Shown here one piece after another: positions 19,897-29,992 of a stretch of DNA of 64,000 nucleotides (its first letter is position 1; each line of letters begins with the position of its first letter). A program made the translations under genes and the position numbers. The stretch lies in NCBI RefSeq assembly GCF_000002875.2, contig NC_009416.2, forward strand, positions 1,240,001 through 1,304,000, written 5' to 3'. The notes below the pieces were generated by a model, which made no database searches, was not told the DNA's origin, and saw only the letters and a program-made list of their open reading frames with translations. The DNA comes from Leishmania infantum JPCM5 (lineage: Eukaryota; Euglenozoa; Kinetoplastea; Trypanosomatida; Trypanosomatidae).

Positions 19897-22800
19897 ATGT
19901 TCTCGAATGAGCAACTGATCGGCCCCGACTTCGATGAGGTAGCGTACCTGCGTTATGCTCTTCGTGCCGCCAACCACAGTGCCGAACACGCACGGCTGGA
20001 GAGCTGCATCGCTGAGGTGAAGAGGGATATACAGTCCGCTCTCGCCGAACATGCAGACAGTCTCATCGATCAAGCGAGATGCACCTATAAGACACAGCGC
20101 GAGGTGACGGCGGTGCGTCAGAGCACGGATTCGTTGCAGAAGGCATCTGGGCGGCTTCGCATTATGATCGAGGAGCCTTACATGCAGCTCCAAAGCCGTG
20201 TAAAAGAGTTGGAGGCAACGCAGGAGGTGATACAGCTGCTCCAGTCAACGCTGCGCTTCCTCTCTCTGACAGCAAGACTACAGGAACAGCTCGCTACCAC
20301 TTCCTCCGTTGATATCGTGCGCTCCTCGTACACGCTGAAGGAGCTGGAGGAGGTTCTTCAGGATGGCGCGATTCGGTCCCTACAGGTGGTCGAGGCGCAG
20401 CTGCCGGCGGTGGAGCGGCACGCAACGACGATACGGAGCAAGGCGCACGAGCTGCTTGCCATGACGGAGCTAACAGCGCCACCGAGCGGCAACGGCGGCA
20501 CCGGCAGCGCTGCTGCTGTGACGCCCGCGACTGCTTCGACGTCTCGCCTCGCACTTCAGGTGAGCACAGGGTTGCAGTGCGCGCATGTATTGCGCATGCT
20601 CTCTCGCACCGTGCAGAGCTTCATGACAGAGCGGCGTCGTGAGGTGCTGCGCACCATCATGCGGGAGCTTGATGCACAGGCCATCGAGGAGCACATCTCC
20701 AGCGAGTACGATCGTCTTTCCCGCTCTTCGCTCAGCGGACACAGTGGTGCGATGTCGGAGCAGACGGTGACGGCACATGCCGTGCTGCAACACATCCAGA
20801 AGACTCTCTTTATCGCCGTGCAGCACACCCGATGCGTCATTTTGCTGTGGCGCGTGCTGCTTCAGCGACGTGACACGCAGACTCAAGAGCTTTACCTGTT
20901 CTCCATTGACTCACCGGTGCAGCTCCTTGTGGAGTACTGGTCCACGATCACCGAAAAGCTGCGGGAGCGGCTGAATAGCTTGCAGAAGCGGCACGCCATT
21001 CGACTTGCCCTGGCGAGTGCTTACCCGCGTTACCACCATTTGGTTGCCAGCTTCCTCAGTCGCACTGACGTAGCGAGTGTGGCAGAGGGCCCGCTGAGTA
21101 CCGGCGCGCCAGGTGGCGCTGCCACTGATTCCGTAGGGTCCGCGGTGACGGGTGCGGCTGGCACAGCCGCGGCTCTGCTCTCGATCCACGTCACGCAATG
21201 CGGCATGGGCGACTACCTCGACTTGATCGACACCGTGGACGCTGCAGTGCGGCGCGGCGTTGCAGGCAATGGAGGAGAGGGTACTCCCTTCAAGACACCT
21301 GACAAGTCACCTTCGGCGCACATAGGCACTGCGACTCCACCACGTACAGACACGCAGGACATGCGGCACACGTGGCTGGCACAGGTAACCGACGAGGCAC
21401 GGGGCGCCTTCAGGACGCATGTGCTGGACCGTCATCGCGAGGTCATTGGCGGTGTCTTCTTACGCCTCTCAGCTGCCGTTCCGCCCTCTGCGGCAGCGGC
21501 CGGGCAAACCGCCACTGTTGCGCCGGTGCGCATGCAGGGCGGTCGCCGGCCGTCTATTCCCCCTCAGGCCAACACGCTGGACATGGCGGTCTACACGCGT
21601 TTGGTCACGCAGGAGGTGCAGATGTTCCGCCAGGATCCGCACACCCTGGATGTGTTGCTAGACTGCGTCTTTTCCACTCTGCGCCAGGTTCGGGCCAAGC
21701 TGACTGAGGCGATTAAGAGATACCCGCTTCCGCCGCTTCCAGCGGTGACGGCTGCGCCGACGCTGACGCAGGTGATGCACCTCTCTATCGCCAACGGCTG
21801 CACCACTCTTGCGTACGACTGCGCAGCTGTCCTCGCGATGGTTCCTCACCCGTCTGCTTCACAGACGGCTGGCGGCGGCGCTGGGGCGGGGGGTGCCGCG
21901 GCCGCCTCCAATGCCACCAGCGGGGCTCACCGGCACGCTCACCAGGACCCCTACGCGCTGGTGCTGGAGCAGCTGGGCACGAAGCGCATGGAGCTACAGC
22001 AGCTCATCGATACATTCCACAACATGAGCGAGCGGTCAACGAAGCCGTTTGCGGACTCGGCTGCGTCGGTGCTGCTCCCAACGCTGACGCAGGCTGTCGA
22101 CAACGTGCTGCGTAACGAGCTGGCACTGTCGTCTGCTGCTGCGGCGACGGCAGCGAGTGAAGGGAGAGCGCAAGCGAATCCGGCGATGCCGCTGGGCGGC
22201 AGCGGGGGTGGGGACAGCCGCACGGCTCTTGTGCAGCTCCAGTCGCAGTGCCGCCAGTTCACGGATCGCTTCTTCTTCCTGGTCGACGCGCGCACGTCGG
22301 GCTGGATGGAAGCCTGCCAGCATGTTACGAACACGATGCTGGCGCGGCTGTTGATTCGGCTTGCCACAACGCCGCCACCGGCAACACTGCGCGGTACGCC
22401 ACTCGCCACCGCACCTGCGTACGCGCAAACGCTGCAGGTGATGGTGCCCCCGCTGCTTCAGTTCGTGCAAATGGTCCAGTCTGCCGGGACGGTAGGACGT
22501 ATAACCTCCCTCCTGCGCGGCTGCGTGCGCCAAGTGGAGTTGTTTTACGAAACCTGTGGCGGGCTGGGCGGTTCCGGCAGTGGGGACGGCGCATCGGCCG
22601 CGGCAGCGCTCCGGGCTGCGGTGATGGAGCGGCTTCGACCGCCAATCCCGCTCTTCTTTGCGAAGTTACTGGTGCTGCAGTACGGCCTCTTTACCACGCC
22701 TGCCTCGGCACCGTCGGAGAACTCGCAAGGCGCTGTCGGCCCGTCTGCCCTCGCTGGCGCACTGCAGTTGTCGGAACAGGGCTTGCTGGAGTGCTTGGAA

Positions 22801-23013
22801 GGGGTGTTGCTTACAGAGAGCTCGGCGAGAGTCGCTGCCACCTCCTCAAATTTGGAGGGAGGTGGGACTCCGGCTGCTGGCGCCACTGGAGCCGATCGAA
22901 AGGGGGAGGTGCTGTCGGCGTTAGATGCGCTTTTTCTTGAAGTTGTCGCCGCAGCACCAAGCGAGTCGGCGGCTTGCCTGCAAGAACTATGGGCGTCGGT
23001 TCAAGAGAAATGA
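19897..23013 (+). CDS. COG5: Conserved oligomeric Golgi complex subunit 5
   Basis: 1038 residues from ATG 19897, 56-77 nt after the two candidate acceptors. The upstream extension of the open frame lacks an ATG and is pyrimidine-translated. Seen: the N-terminal block FDEVAYLRYAL, a coiled-coil DSLIDQARCTYKTQREVTAV, then IEEPYMQLQSRVKELEATQE and LLQSTLRFLSLTARLQEQL. In order and content this matches the COG5 N-terminal region, where the family has an EPY-type motif followed by a helical pair. COG5 belongs to lobe B of the COG tether, which recycles Golgi enzymes by retrograde vesicles. The length is above the roughly 800-850 residues of animal COG5; the excess lies in Ala/Gly/Thr-rich inserts near 190-215, 385-410, 455-490, 655-680 and 750-770. 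Assignment rests mainly on the N-terminal third. Confidence 0.75.
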   Translation: MFSNEQLIGPDFDEVAYLRYALRAANHSAEHARLESCIAEVKRDIQSALAEHADSLIDQARCTYKTQREVTAVRQSTDSLQKASGRLRIMIEEPYMQLQSRVKELEATQEVIQLLQSTLRFLSLTARLQEQLATTSSVDIVRSSYTLKELEEVLQDGAIRSLQVVEAQLPAVERHATTIRSKAHELLAMTELTAPPSGNGGTGSAAAVTPATASTSRLALQVSTGLQCAHVLRMLSRTVQSFMTERRREVLRTIMRELDAQAIEEHISSEYDRLSRSSLSGHSGAMSEQTVTAHAVLQHIQKTLFIAVQHTRCVILLWRVLLQRRDTQTQELYLFSIDSPVQLLVEYWSTITEKLRERLNSLQKRHAIRLALASAYPRYHHLVASFLSRTDVASVAEGPLSTGAPGGAATDSVGSAVTGAAGTAAALLSIHVTQCGMGDYLDLIDTVDAAVRRGVAGNGGEGTPFKTPDKSPSAHIGTATPPRTDTQDMRHTWLAQVTDEARGAFRTHVLDRHREVIGGVFLRLSAAVPPSAAAAGQTATVAPVRMQGGRRPSIPPQANTLDMAVYTRLVTQEVQMFRQDPHTLDVLLDCVFSTLRQVRAKLTEAIKRYPLPPLPAVTAAPTLTQVMHLSIANGCTTLAYDCAAVLAMVPHPSASQTAGGGAGAGGAAAASNATSGAHRHAHQDPYALVLEQLGTKRMELQQLIDTFHNMSERSTKPFADSAASVLLPTLTQAVDNVLRNELALSSAAAATAASEGRAQANPAMPLGGSGGGDSRTALVQLQSQCRQFTDRFFFLVDARTSGWMEACQHVTNTMLARLLIRLATTPPPATLRGTPLATAPAYAQTLQVMVPPLLQFVQMVQSAGTVGRITSLLRGCVRQVELFYETCGGLGGSGSGDGASAAAALRAAVMERLRPPIPLFFAKLLVLQYGLFTTPASAPSENSQGAVGPSALAGALQLSEQGLLECLEGVLLTESSARVAATSSNLEGGGTPAAGATGADRKGEVLSALDALFLEVVAAAPSESAACLQELWASVQEK

Positions 23014-23859
23014 AGTATTGCTGCTTCAGTGCCGCCCTTTCGTGGGCTTTACCTTATTCTGTGGGCGCGCGTGTGTGCGAAGTCCCTGCCACACTCGTAC
23101 GGCGCGTAGAGCTTCTCGTGGCTGCTGTGTGCCTGCCTGATAGTGTAGAGTTGTGCGCATGCGTGCGTGTGCTTCTACTGGGCCTCCTTCGTTTCTTTCA
23201 AGAAAAGCAAAAATGAAGTTCTCGACCATCACGGAATCATGCAGTGTGACGCGTGCTGCTGCCTCTGTGTGGCGGTGGTCGGGTTCATGGCGCTACATAC
23301 AGGCCGGCGTTACGAGTGTCTGGGAACAAGCTGCCGGCACCGGCGATGGTGGTGGTGGTGCAGCGAGCGCCTCCTCGTCTCCCGTTCCTGAGACTCACGC
23401 ACCCCTTCATTGCTAACCTGCACACATCAAACAGAGCTGTCACCACGGTTACGTCATCCCGATGATGCGCGATGAAGCGATTCTTCATCTGCCACGAGCT
23501 TGTTCTCCCGTATTGTTGGACGCATCCACCGCCTCTCTATTTCTATTCGACGCATCCACCTTGCGCTGACACACACGCATACATATGCCCGGGCACAAAC
23601 ACATGAAATAACAACCATTCCCATGCCTTCACGCATAGCTGCCTTCACCCCACTCACACGAGCACAAAACGGGCACCACTCAACACGAGGTACACGACAT
23701 CGGATTTCTTCCGCTTGTCGTCCACGTGTCCGTATTCCACCCACGAACAACTCCGCCAACGTATACGTGCACACAGCCACAGATCATCTGCCTGTGCGCC
23801 ATGCTTCGCCCTCTCAGGCGCTTCAAGCAGCGGCATTCCATAACATGGAGACGCTCCGC

Positions 23860-24560
23860 ATTGGGGGTCTGGAGGGCTCGTTGTCATCATCTTGCATTCC
23901 CGTCGGTGCCACAGGGTGGCGTGCCTGGATGGCTTGCCTGCACGCGCACAGTGTGAAGCGAGGCGTGCTTCATGCGTCGGGCGATCCGCGAATCTCGCGT
24001 AGCGCACCAGGCACCACGTCGAGTCGGACGCCTTCATAGCAAACACAGGCGGCTTTGGGAGGCTCTGGCGGGGTGGGGGTACGACCATGTCAACGCAGCA
24101 GCGGGCAGCACGCCACGTGCACCCCATGCTGCCACGACGAGTCCCCCACCGTTGGAGGAATCCGAAGTGCGGGCAGGTGGTGCCTGTGCGGGACTGGGCG
24201 AACAGGGTCTCCCCTGTCGTCTTGCGAGCTCAGCAGCTGTGCTGTTGTGGTGTGGGACGGCTGCCGCGAAGAACCTCTTGTGTCAGCGCGCCGCATTGTG
24301 TGGCGCGGTTTCGGGGGATGCCGGCGTGGCGTCGGAGACGGGTGACCGGGTCCGCCATCCGTGCAGCTGGCGTCGCTGTTTATGCGGTCTCGACCGCTCC
24401 GTCGGTGTGCACCAAGTCAGAGTGGCCACCGACACGCTGAAATGCGAGGCGCACACGACGGGCCACCGCAGCGCCAGTGAACGTGCCCAGGCCCGTCGCA
24501 CTGTGCTGTTCTCCACGGTTGCGGGTCCCGTGTCGGGTGCCATGAGGGAGGATAGGCGGG
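23860..24560 (-). mobile_element. SIDER-like degenerate retroposon, antisense
   Basis: On the minus strand the segment 23998-24032 reads CTCGACGTGGTGCCTGGTGC, close to the core of the 79-bp signature of trypanosomatid ingi/L1Tc-related retroposons as I remember it (CTCAACGTGGTGCCAGGG). A weaker second match (GGCCACTCTGACTTGGTGCA) lies at about 24404-24428, upstream on that strand. Two signatures in one element of a few hundred bp are a SIDER trait. The segment is also GC-rich and balanced, unlike the pyrimidine-rich flanks. Ends are estimated from composition and are not exact. A 237-codon open frame inside it is not credible as a gene. Confidence 0.5.
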
Positions 24561-25017
24561 GGCCGATGGGCAAGGTTCGTGTAGCCCTGTGCGTCGATAC
24601 TGTTTTGCATGGGCATATCTTTGCCAGTTTCTGCGCAGTCGCGCTTGCCTCTCTCTCTCTGCTCCCCGCATCACTTGGTGCCTAGAATCCATCACCGGCA
24701 CGGGTGACACATGCGTGCTGCGCAGAGTCCCTCATGCTTCGCCAAGGGAGGCACACAGACGAAGCAGAAAAACAAAAAACGTGGAGCCGCCACTGAATAG
24801 GCGTGTGCGAAGGCGACGCTGGCAAGTTGGGCTGCACGCGCCCCGTCTCGCGAGGTGAAGCGGAACAGGCAGCGATTGTCTGGCACGAAAAGGATCGCCA
24901 CGCACGTCTTTTGGCATGTGTCTGTATGATGCCTCTTATAATCATTCCGCCAATCGCATTGCACTCTTCGCTCCGTGTCCCTCTCGCCCTCTTTTGAACC
25001 ATTCGGCTCAACCCACG

Positions 25018-25080
25018 CAACTCCCCCTCTCCGCCCTCCCTAACCACGTTGTGTGGCATTTTCACCTGCACGGAACGCAG
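25018..25080 (+). promoter_or_regulatory. Likely trans-splice acceptor for coiled-coil gene
   Basis: A C/T tract at 25018-25042 is followed, after a mixed stretch, by AG at 25079-25080. The 125-nt leader to ATG 25206 contains a CA run and no other ATG. Confidence 0.4.
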
Positions 25081-25205
25081 CGGAGACTCGCACAAACATC
25101 GCTGCGACGCCTCCTGCACTGAAGCTGACACACACACACACACAGAGACACAAGAAGCATACACACGGGCAGCGGCCCAAACGCACTTTCTGTTTCTTCT
25201 GCATA

Positions 25206-28200
25206 ATGTCGGAGGTGTTACTCAAGCAGCTCAAGCAGGTGCTTGCGCCATGGGAGTCGCTGCCAGACAAGGACAAACTTGACGAGGGTAGCGGAGCGGC
25301 GTCCTCTATGTGGGCGATGCCACCACCGGCCGCGCCGAACTGCGCCTCCTCGACTTCCTCCGTCCCGCCGCAGTTCGCGCCTGTCACCAAGTGCACAAGC
25401 GTCGGGTGGCCGTCGGAGGAGGCGGCGGCCGCGTACGTCGCGCACTCCCGTACTGCCACAACAAAATTGGAGTTGGCGCGTGCCGCCTTGGCCCTCTTCT
25501 CCTCCAACGCAGGCGTCTACCGGCCGTTTCTGGTAAAGCTCCTTCGGTTCCTTTTCGATCACGTTGATGAGCTTCGAGAGGAGCAAGGCCAGCTGCGGAT
25601 GGAGTGGTGGATGTGGCAGCAGGGCAGCGGCTCTTCAACCAGCAAGGCAGCGGATGGAGATGGAGGCGGTGACGGACTAGTGGTGATCACACCGGAGGAG
25701 CGGAACGCCGTCGCTGCGGCGTACGAAAAGGTGCGCATGACGGAGGCCCGCATGGCTGCTTTGGTTGAGGAGGCCGCCGTGCAGCGCGACCACTTCAAGT
25801 CGCAAATGGGAATGCAGAAGCGCCACCAGCACCACCTGGAGGACCTCCTGTGCCATCAAATAGAGCTCACACAGACGCTGCTAGACCACCGTCTTCACCA
25901 GGACCTCATCTCAGGCAAGCAAAGTACCGCCGTCACAGCGGTGGCGGCCGTGACCCACATCCTTCAAGACAGTCGCGGCGTGGCCGGTGCGGGCCTCGGT
26001 GACGGCGGCGACGATCACGGTCGCGGCACCCGTGAAGGATCGACTTCCGCAAGGCTCGCTGCAGTTACCCCGAGAGATATCTCGGGGCTGGAATGTAGCC
26101 ATGCATCGATTCGCCCACCAGAGCGGCGAGACGCGGCTTACGTGCAGCGCCTCATCTCCAGGGCTGAGAAGGAGCTACTGCTGGAGCGCACCGAGGACCA
26201 GCTGCGTGACCTGCGCGCACAGTATGACCGTCTGCAGAACAAAGTCCAATCGCTGCTGAAACTCAATTCTCGCTATGCTCGCCAGTCTGTGGAGCTCTCA
26301 GCGCGCCTTAGCATATTACATGAGCACAACATCGCACTTGCCGCGGACGTGCAGTTGTTCCAGCGTGACTACATAAGGGCGCTGCAACGAGCGGAGCGTC
26401 TTCAGCGAGACCTGCAGGTGGCGCGAGGGATCGCACTGACGATGCTGCATGTGCAGTTTGGCCGCCAGCTGAGCGTCGGGGAGGAAGGGAGCGAGGACAA
26501 GCGAAGGGCATCGAAGGAGGACAATATCGCGTTGTGGCAGGCAGGGGCGGCGGCATCGCGCCTCTCGGCTCCGGGCAAGGGTGGTGAAACGAGGATGCGC
26601 TACGCGTTCGAGACGGCTGAGCCGCTCGCGCCTGCGGCCGCCACGGCCGTTACTGGTCTCGGGGAGACGGCGCCAGCACTGGGCGACAAGGATACGAGGG
26701 GCGAAGAGGCGCAAGAGATGCTGGACACGGAGAGCCACGCGCAAGAGTCACTGCACCTCGCCCCGTGCGAAGGGCTGCGCAGCCAACTGCAGAAGCTGCT
26801 CACAGTGTCTGACCCGCAGAACGCCAGCATCAAGGCGTCTCTGCTGCAGAATCTGCACCTGAGTGGTGATGCGAACTTGCAGGGAAGCTGTGGCGACAGC
26901 AGCGGCTTTCTCTTCTCCTCCTCTGGTGCACAGGGGTGGCTGTCGCCGGCATCAGTGCCACAATGGGCACCGCCGTACGGCCTTCGCCCCGACGTTCCGC
27001 TGCAACTACGTAGCCGCAGCTCTGTCCCGCTCCTGCATCTGCACCCTGTCGTGGCCGAGGTCCTTGTGCATGAGTTGCTCTCTCAACGCCAGGAGTTGCT
27101 GTGGTACTCAAAGCAGCAACAGGAGGAGCGCCAGGCGCCCCTGCGAATGGCGGAGGGCAGGGCCTGGGACAACCGTGGCTCACGCAAGGCAAGCGCCACG
27201 ACGGCGACGACCATGTTTATGTCTTTGCAAGAGTACGTTGGGCTGTTTGTGCTCGTGGTGTGGCTGAACAGGCCCGACTACTACACGTATCTTTTGCCGC
27301 CCGCGACGCAGCTGACAACGGTCGAGGACGCACGGGCTCGACGGGGCTCGCGTAATGGAGTCGTGCGCAACACGGCATCTCCCAGTGCTTCTGCGACGGA
27401 CGCTGGCGACTTCCCGCAGCCCCAAGACCTCGGGATGGTTCCCACATCCCTGTGGGACCTGCGACATGTCTTGCACAGTGTGCGCCTCGCCGACGACATG
27501 GAGCAGCTGCCGGCGGAGGGGCTGCAGCTGACCTACGCACTTGACACGGCTTCTCTGCAGCTGGTGGTCGGCCCCCTTACATACGCCTACGGTCTCACGT
27601 CTCGCGGTGCCCTCTGCGACGTTCTCTTCGACCTGCTTCGAGCCGAGCGGTTTGTCTTTGTGGAGTTGTGCCGTGCGGTGGAGGCGGCCATACTCGCGAA
27701 GCAAGAAGAGGAGCAGGAGCGATGGGCGGAGGCGCGGAGGCAGGAGAGCCAAATCCACGTTGCAAGGAGCAAGGACCCTCAGCTGCACCCTGCAAACCCG
27801 GCTGCGGCAGCGCCTCCGCCACCAAAACCAGGCCCACAGTCGTCGACGCCCCTGCGTGGGTGTATTCCTGTCGTGCAGGTGGCTCGCATTCTGCTGGCCA
27901 TGTACCCTGGCTACTCGGCCACCATCATGGGCCAGTTGATCCAGACCGCTGTGAATGACGGCACAAACGTAGCGGAGAACCCCGCGTATCTCTTCTACGA
28001 GGTCCTCCTGCCCTCCCGGATGCTGCCTGGCCCCACGACCGCCTCGATGTCGATCGACCCTTCCATGGCAGTCGGGACATCCTTTGCCTCTCTTTTCTAC
28101 ACCGCTATCTGCGACGATGCCTTGGAGTCGATGCAGGTGGTGGAGGACAGCGTGCGCGGCTTCGCGTACGGCCATCCGCACTCGAGCGGCATGTCTGCGC

Positions 28201-29126
28201 TGTCGTCCACCAGTGCCGCCGCAGTGATGTCTGGCGCGTCGACGGCGACGGCACAGCAGCTCACCTCCCTCGCCTTCCTCGGTGTGCCACGTGCAGAGGC
28301 GCAGTGCTGGGGGCCGTCCTTGAGGAGTGCCATCTACCGGTGGCCTCGTCTGCGCTCCACCATAGTGGACGGACCTCTTGTTGCCTCGGCCGCCTCCGCT
28401 GATGACGCTGTCCTTGACGGGGACGCCGGTGCGACGCGCGAGGTCCCTGCAGTTGTGGACGACGAGTTCACCGCAGCGGCGGCGGCGGCGGCAGGTCGCA
28501 GTGACCGCTTTTCTCTGGACTCGAGCGTTGTTCTTCGGGCCGGGACCCCATCAGTACATCCGACTCAAGACCTTCCCAGAGCGGAGGATAGGAAGGCAGC
28601 GGCTGAGGTCTCTTCGGTGGCCCGGGTATCAGTGGAGGAGGTTGTGCCTTACCTTCGCCGGCACCTCTTGCTTCGTCGCGGGCTGTATGACTGGGCGACA
28701 AGCACAGCAGCCGCGGCGGTCGACATCTCGCCACCGCCCGTCGTGGAGGACGGCCAGGCCGCGTCAAAGACTTTGAAGACAGCCGTAGCAAAGACGACGA
28801 TGACGGCGTTGGCCACGGAGACGGAGGGGGCTCACCACTGGTCCACGGCCCACAGCGACCTTCTTCGGCACTGGGACGCGCGATGGGCTCAATACAGCGG
28901 CAAGACAGCGGGGTCACCCTCGGCTCTCGTAGGGCCGACAGAGCCAGCGGAGTTCAAGCAGATGCTGAAGCAAGTGGACCCGCACCGTACATGCGCGTGG
29001 AGCAGTGAGTTGCTGAGCCGCGAGAACCCGCTCATGCACCCTGTGACTTACGACTGGACGCAAGGCGACCCTGTCAAGCTTAAGCCTCCAGCTAGAGAGG
29101 AGGACGACAGCAGTAGTAGTCGCTGA
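25206..29126 (+). CDS. Large coiled-coil protein, possibly TSNAXIP1-like
   Basis: 1306 residues from ATG 25206 (MSEVLLKQLKQVLAPW), the first ATG after the likely acceptor. Residues about 85-130 form a helical block (LELARAALALF, then YRPFLVKLLRFLFDHVDELR) that resembles the N-terminal domain of translin-associated factor X-interacting protein 1, a protein found in motile cilia. Residues about 170-225 and 320-405 are predicted coiled coils (EDQLRDLRAQYDRLQNKVQS). Residues about 560-860 mix helical segments with low-complexity inserts, and a second globular stretch follows at about 880-1000 (VVQVARILLAMYPGYSATIM). The C-terminal third is Ala/Ser-rich with one more helical block near 1140-1165. 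There is no catalytic motif. Coding status is firm; the family suggestion is tentative and from memory of the domain pattern. Confidence 0.8.
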   Translation: MSEVLLKQLKQVLAPWESLPDKDKLDEGSGAASSMWAMPPPAAPNCASSTSSVPPQFAPVTKCTSVGWPSEEAAAAYVAHSRTATTKLELARAALALFSSNAGVYRPFLVKLLRFLFDHVDELREEQGQLRMEWWMWQQGSGSSTSKAADGDGGGDGLVVITPEERNAVAAAYEKVRMTEARMAALVEEAAVQRDHFKSQMGMQKRHQHHLEDLLCHQIELTQTLLDHRLHQDLISGKQSTAVTAVAAVTHILQDSRGVAGAGLGDGGDDHGRGTREGSTSARLAAVTPRDISGLECSHASIRPPERRDAAYVQRLISRAEKELLLERTEDQLRDLRAQYDRLQNKVQSLLKLNSRYARQSVELSARLSILHEHNIALAADVQLFQRDYIRALQRAERLQRDLQVARGIALTMLHVQFGRQLSVGEEGSEDKRRASKEDNIALWQAGAAASRLSAPGKGGETRMRYAFETAEPLAPAAATAVTGLGETAPALGDKDTRGEEAQEMLDTESHAQESLHLAPCEGLRSQLQKLLTVSDPQNASIKASLLQNLHLSGDANLQGSCGDSSGFLFSSSGAQGWLSPASVPQWAPPYGLRPDVPLQLRSRSSVPLLHLHPVVAEVLVHELLSQRQELLWYSKQQQEERQAPLRMAEGRAWDNRGSRKASATTATTMFMSLQEYVGLFVLVVWLNRPDYYTYLLPPATQLTTVEDARARRGSRNGVVRNTASPSASATDAGDFPQPQDLGMVPTSLWDLRHVLHSVRLADDMEQLPAEGLQLTYALDTASLQLVVGPLTYAYGLTSRGALCDVLFDLLRAERFVFVELCRAVEAAILAKQEEEQERWAEARRQESQIHVARSKDPQLHPANPAAAAPPPPKPGPQSSTPLRGCIPVVQVARILLAMYPGYSATIMGQLIQTAVNDGTNVAENPAYLFYEVLLPSRMLPGPTTASMSIDPSMAVGTSFASLFYTAICDDALESMQVVEDSVRGFAYGHPHSSGMSALSSTSAAAVMSGASTATAQQLTSLAFLGVPRAEAQCWGPSLRSAIYRWPRLRSTIVDGPLVASAASADDAVLDGDAGATREVPAVVDDEFTAAAAAAAGRSDRFSLDSSVVLRAGTPSVHPTQDLPRAEDRKAAAEVSSVARVSVEEVVPYLRRHLLLRRGLYDWATSTAAAAVDISPPPVVEDGQAASKTLKTAVAKTTMTALATETEGAHHWSTAHSDLLRHWDARWAQYSGKTAGSPSALVGPTEPAEFKQMLKQVDPHRTCAWSSELLSRENPLMHPVTYDWTQGDPVKLKPPAREEDDSSSSR

Positions 29127-29206
29127 TCTGGTAAGAGCAAGAAGCCAAAGGGGGATCGGAGACAGTCGACGGTGAGTCGGTGACTCCCCTCGACCGCCTG
29201 CTGTGC

Positions 29207-29232
29207 CACACACACACACACACACACGCACA
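29207..29232 (+). repeat. (CA)n microsatellite
   Basis: About 26 nt of CA dinucleotides, with one CG interruption, in the spacer behind the coiled-coil protein gene. Confidence 0.9.
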
Positions 29233-29767
29233 CAATCCTGAGAGGTGCTTGTTTGCCAACTTTTTTCATGTGTTGTGCTGTGCTACTCGTCTCGCGTGAG
29301 AGGCGGTGCGAGGGGTGGGGGGTGGAGATGTACATTATACATGCTCGGTGCCCCTCATGTTTTATGGGTGCCCTTTTAGAAGCCACTGGAGTGCAGCTGT
29401 TCTGCTCTCCGCGTCTTTTCTTGTACAGCGTTTCCTTTCGCAACGCCCCGTCTCCATGTCTCTTTTTCCTTCTTCCGCGTCACGACTTGCCTCCTCCTCA
29501 AGGCGGCGCTTCTCGCGCACTCGCGACGGCAGACGCGGGTGCCTCTACTCGCCTTTGCTCCACATGCGTGTGTGGTGTCTTCGAGCACGAGGACTCTCTG
29601 CCTCTTTCTTTCTCTTGCTCAGCCACATCCACACGCACTTGATGCATCACGGAGATGCGCGCGACGCAGCGGCGATAGCGAGACAGTCGATGCCAACGGG
29701 CTTATGTAGCACCACCACCGAGACGTGACTCGTCCTCACCTAATCCACCCTTCGTCTTGGGCTTTTC

Positions 29768-29801
29768 TTGTCCTCTGCCTTCTCCTTCCCCCCATCAACA
29801 G
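29768..29801 (+). promoter_or_regulatory. Likely trans-splice acceptor for IFT22
   Basis: A long C/T tract ends in CCATCAACAG with AG at 29800-29801. The following 191 nt to ATG 29993 contain no ATG, which supports this as the leader. Confidence 0.5.
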
Positions 29802-29992
29802 CGAATCCGCGATACAATCTGTACCGCAGGCGATCACGCGTCCGCCTCTGCAGCAGCACACGCACAAGGGCATTGACCACTGGAGGCAGAGCACTTCTTC
29901 CACATCAGACGTGTGCTTCCCTCGGCGTGCCTTTCTACCATTTGTTGGCTCCCCTTTGCTCCGCCGCTACAGCACATCCCCCCACACTCACC

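Larger units (their letters stand above)
23014..25205. other. Intergenic region between COG5 and coiled-coil protein gene
   Basis: 2.2 kb. The middle (about 23860-24560) is a GC-rich SIDER-like element in antisense orientation. Flanks are ordinary spacer, with pyrimidine-rich parts at about 23500-23580 and 24960-25045 and a CA run at 25130-25144. Nothing else supportable was seen. Confidence 0.6.
29127..29992. other. Intergenic region before IFT22
   Basis: 0.87 kb without a supported gene. It holds a CA run at 29207-29232 and pyrimidine tracts at about 29400-29480, 29600-29625 and 29765-29795. Confidence 0.6.

Noticed and set aside
23972..24685. 237-codon + strand open frame and overlapping frames
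   Set aside because: Lies on a GC-rich SIDER-like element, with several frames open in parallel as expected from base composition; the start has no nearby acceptor.
27180..28181. 333-codon minus strand open frame
   Set aside because: Shadow of the coiled-coil protein gene on the + strand in GC-rich DNA; all supported genes are on +.
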